NCBI RefSeq assembly: GCF_013927005.1
Contig: NZ_CP055930.1
Span: 4,278,001-4,342,000 of the forward strand
DNA from: Enterobacter sp. RHBSTW-00175
Lineage (GTDB): Bacteria; Pseudomonadota; Gammaproteobacteria; Enterobacterales; Enterobacteriaceae
Direction: 5' to 3'
Length of the DNA stretch: 64,000 nt
The notes under the pieces are model-generated. The model was not told the DNA's origin, made no database searches, and saw nothing but the letters and a program-made list of their open reading frames with translations. The position numbers were made by a program, and so were the translations under genes. Every line of letters starts with the position of its first letter. Within the stretch, counting starts at the first letter, position 1. Of this stretch, positions 61,791 through 64,000 are shown piece by piece.

Positions 61791-64000
61791 TTATGCCTGA
61801 GTACGCAGCGCTTCTAGGCGGCGCAGGTCGAAGTCGTTCAGTTCGTCGGTGTAATCGGCGGTGATAGGCGCTGGCCATTCGCCAGTGTCGAATCCGGTAG
61901 CGATGGCGCGCATGGATTTGCGATACTCGAGCATTCCCAGCTCCAGCAGCTCAGCTGATGCCTCGATGATGGCGATCCAGTGGTAGTTCTCGTCTTTGTT
62001 GACGAAAATCCAGAAGAACTGATCCAGCGCTGCGGTTTCGCAGTACATGGCCGCGCTCAGGTGGTAATCGCGTTCAATGATTTCCCGGTGAAGCTTGGCG
62101 CGCAGGCTTTCCTGTTTAACGTTCCACATGCTGATGGTTTTCAGGTCAGCGCCAATGCGCACACCGTCCAGGTCGATTTCGAGGTCAGGGCGCACACGCA
62201 CTTCAAGCCCGGTCTCTTCGTCAAAGCCGAAATAACTAACCTCAACAGCACGGCTAGGATGCTGGAGCAACATCCCGGCAGTCGGGTGCGCCAGAAGGGC
62301 CGACTGAATAGCCTGGGCGGTCGCGAGCTGCTGGCGCGTAACCAGAATCTTTTCGCCCGGGTTCTCGCGCCACGCATCCAGCAGTTCGTCAGCGAATACA
62401 GCATCCGGGTTAACAGACTTCACCGCCTGGATCATGTCGGCTTTGGTACCGGAGACTTTCAGCGGTACCGGTTTCTGTGCTTCCTGCGCTACCAGGTCGG
62501 GATTGATGATTGCCAGCTGCTCGAGCAGCGCGTCACGGCTACCGCTCGTTTTCACCTGCGGCGGCAGGGTGGCGTTGTATTCTTTGATGCAAGCCTTCAT
62601 CGCGGCAGCAGTCTGCTTCTGGTCTGCCTCGATACGCTGGAACTCAGCTGGCAGCGTCATGTAGCTCTGAGCTGTTTCTTCCAGCGATGCACCGAGCGGC
62701 ACCTGCGGCGGCAGGGTGGCGTTGTATTCTTCTAGCAGCGCTTTGATGTCGTCGGCGGACAGAAGCGCCGGAAGACTGGCGTTATGGGTGTCGATGAACT
62801 CCCTCAGGGTTGCAGCGGTGGTGAATGCACCTTCAGGGATAACCGGCTCTACGCTGAACTCCTCGTCGAGGTTTTCCGGCTGGAGCGCCAGACCATGCAC
62901 CAGGTTGCCCATATCCAGCACTTTGGATCCTTCACGCGGGATCGTCTTCTCCACATGCCGCGCGTTGAAGTACATCAGGCTCACCCGGGCGTCTTTCACC
63001 TGCGTGCTGCTGATGCCGTTGGCGGCGTGATAGACGTTATTTGGCAGACCCTCATAACGGCCAGGCTCGAAGTACGCTGGGTATTCGGGTACTGGTTCGT
63101 TCAGCTTTACTTCTGGCTCGTTTTGTACCGGTTCTGGCGCATTCAGTTTTACAGAATCGCTGTTTTGGCTGACAGAATCCGTTTTCTGGTTAACATCCAC
63201 CTGTTCCTGGTTAGCGAGACTTGGCGCCGCTGCGGCCAGAATATCTGCCGGCGCTACGGTAACTGTTTGCGGAGTAGCTGCATCAGCGCTTTCGCCTGTT
63301 GGTATCGCATCAATAACTTCGACTTTCTCTGACTGAGCCGTTTCCATCTGCACATCGCTGGTGGTCTCCTCTCGTTCTGGTGAACGGTCATCATTTTTTG
63401 ATTGGTTTTCGTTCATCAGGCCATCAATGGAGAACATGCCGCCACCGAGATTTTCAACCTGCGGTTGGTTGGCTGCACCCTGGGTGCTGACGTCATCGGC
63501 TACTTCCGTTTTTTCGGAAGCGATTTGTTGGTTAATTTCATTTTCCCAACTGACTTCTGGTGCGTGCCGTGCCGCGACAAGAGTCTCTTCTGTCGGATTT
63601 TCATGGTTACTTTCTGTAAGGTTCGAATTTATGTATCCGCTGAGACGTGCGGCATTGAGGTAATACGAAGGATGAGCATTCCGGATGAGCGCGAAGATAG
63701 CGGCGCGTGAATAGTCCAGAATGCCGGGGACGTTACGTAGGGCCGCAGACCACTCTTTAAACGGACTATCTTTAGCGGATACGATGTCTTTCGCAAGACG
63801 ATACGGGGCTCCGGGAATATCGTAGATATTAAAATCACCTGAAAGGGTAGCCAGGGCTATTTCCAAATCCAGAGCGTCGAGATCATGTTTCAGTTCTGGG
63901 TTGCGATCTGTCTTATTTCCGCCGCCTGCATTGGTACCGGAATCAGTGCGCTGAACATTGCTAATGCGATTGCCGGCAGCCCACTCGCGAACCAGGATGC
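61791..64000 (-). CDS. recE: RecE-like exodeoxyribonuclease VIII, N terminus beyond window
   Basis: The open frame runs off the right edge with no start in view; at least 736 residues are present. The C-terminal 200 residues carry the RecB-type PD-(D/E)xK nuclease: VRPDLEIDLDG, IGADLKT and YHLSAAMY. This is the 5'-3' dsDNA exonuclease that partners RecT. Upstream are low-complexity, Gln/Asp/Glu-rich linkers. A region of SAP-like repeats follows (VPLKVSGTKADMIQAV; EYNATLPPQV occurs twice, codons near 62.56 and 62.71 kb). A TTG at 63866 should not be taken as the start, because the frame continues upstream. Confidence 0.9.
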   Translation of the reverse strand, partial: ILVREWAAGNRISNVQRTDSGTNAGGGNKTDRNPELKHDLDALDLEIALATLSGDFNIYDIPGAPYRLAKDIVSAKDSPFKEWSAALRNVPGILDYSRAAIFALIRNAHPSYYLNAARLSGYINSNLTESNHENPTEETLVAARHAPEVSWENEINQQIASEKTEVADDVSTQGAANQPQVENLGGGMFSIDGLMNENQSKNDDRSPEREETTSDVQMETAQSEKVEVIDAIPTGESADAATPQTVTVAPADILAAAAPSLANQEQVDVNQKTDSVSQNSDSVKLNAPEPVQNEPEVKLNEPVPEYPAYFEPGRYEGLPNNVYHAANGISSTQVKDARVSLMYFNARHVEKTIPREGSKVLDMGNLVHGLALQPENLDEEFSVEPVIPEGAFTTAATLREFIDTHNASLPALLSADDIKALLEEYNATLPPQVPLGASLEETAQSYMTLPAEFQRIEADQKQTAAAMKACIKEYNATLPPQVKTSGSRDALLEQLAIINPDLVAQEAQKPVPLKVSGTKADMIQAVKSVNPDAVFADELLDAWRENPGEKILVTRQQLATAQAIQSALLAHPTAGMLLQHPSRAVEVSYFGFDEETGLEVRVRPDLEIDLDGVRIGADLKTISMWNVKQESLRAKLHREIIERDYHLSAAMYCETAALDQFFWIFVNKDENYHWIAIIEASAELLELGMLEYRKSMRAIATGFDTGEWPAPITADYTDELNDFDLRRLEALRTQA

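Noticed and set aside
63864-63866. TTG at 63866 as the recE start
   Set aside because: The frame continues without a stop to the window end and no ribosome site precedes the TTG, so the gene is simply cut by the window.

Overview
The window is chromosomal DNA from an enteric gammaproteobacterium of the family Enterobacteriaceae. Gene content, protein lengths and local order follow the Escherichia coli K-12 segment from yeaD/gapA to ihfA/btuC. The differences fit an Enterobacter, Lelliottia or Leclercia type relative: a GH18 chitinase between yeaC and pncA, a kduD-like gene beside yniC, no katE beside cedA, and a rearranged ynj cluster. I cannot fix the genus from sequence alone. About nine tenths of the window is core chromosome. 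The accessory DNA is two insertion sequences, several short intergenic repeats (ERIC, REP/BIME, GGGAGAGGG palindromes) and the edge of a prophage from about 58.2 kb to the window end.

Layout. 0-5 kb: 5' end of yeaD, gapA, msrB and yeaC, a repeat-rich gap, a secreted chitinase with an ERIC element just upstream, then pncA. 5-15 kb: ansA, sppA, ydjA, selD, topB, a complete IS481-family element and gdhA. 15-23 kb: ynjH, nudG, ynjA, ynjF, the rhodanese ynjE, the ynjBCD ABC transporter, a TVP38-family membrane protein and xthA. 23-29 kb: the astCADBE arginine succinyltransferase operon behind a sigma-54 promoter. 29-33 kb: spy, ves, the SOS-controlled nuclease cho, nadE and osmE. 33-39 kb: the chbBCARFG chitobiose operon. 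39-41 kb: cedA, then an IS150-group IS3 element that splits the cedA/tcyP terminator. 41-49 kb: tcyP, SOS-controlled ydjM, kduD, hxpB (yniC), yniB, yniA, ydiZ, pfkB, ydiY and small-protein genes. 49.9-57.2 kb: the translation cluster thrS-infC-rpmI-rplT-pheM-pheS-pheT-ihfA. Then btuC, followed by phage integrase, excisionase, two small unknown genes, recT and a recE-like nuclease gene running off the end.

Themes. (1) Chitin use: a secreted chitinase and the chb uptake operon lie 30 kb apart. Both carry 12-nt matches to the seed of the sRNA ChiX as I recall it, one over the chitinase Shine-Dalgarno and one in the known chbBC decoy position. This suggests the sRNA circuit directly includes the chitinase here. 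(2) RNA-level control is dense: the thrS operator with a tRNA-Thr-like loop, the AUU start of infC, and the pheM leader with its attenuator. (3) Both insertion sequences sit in the loop of a pre-existing palindrome. I saw no CRISPR array, tRNA, rRNA or obvious defence locus. No clearly new multigene system is evident. The best leads are the chitinase/ChiX/ERIC leader, the uncharacterised small proteins, and the unknown genes and modular RecE at the prophage edge.
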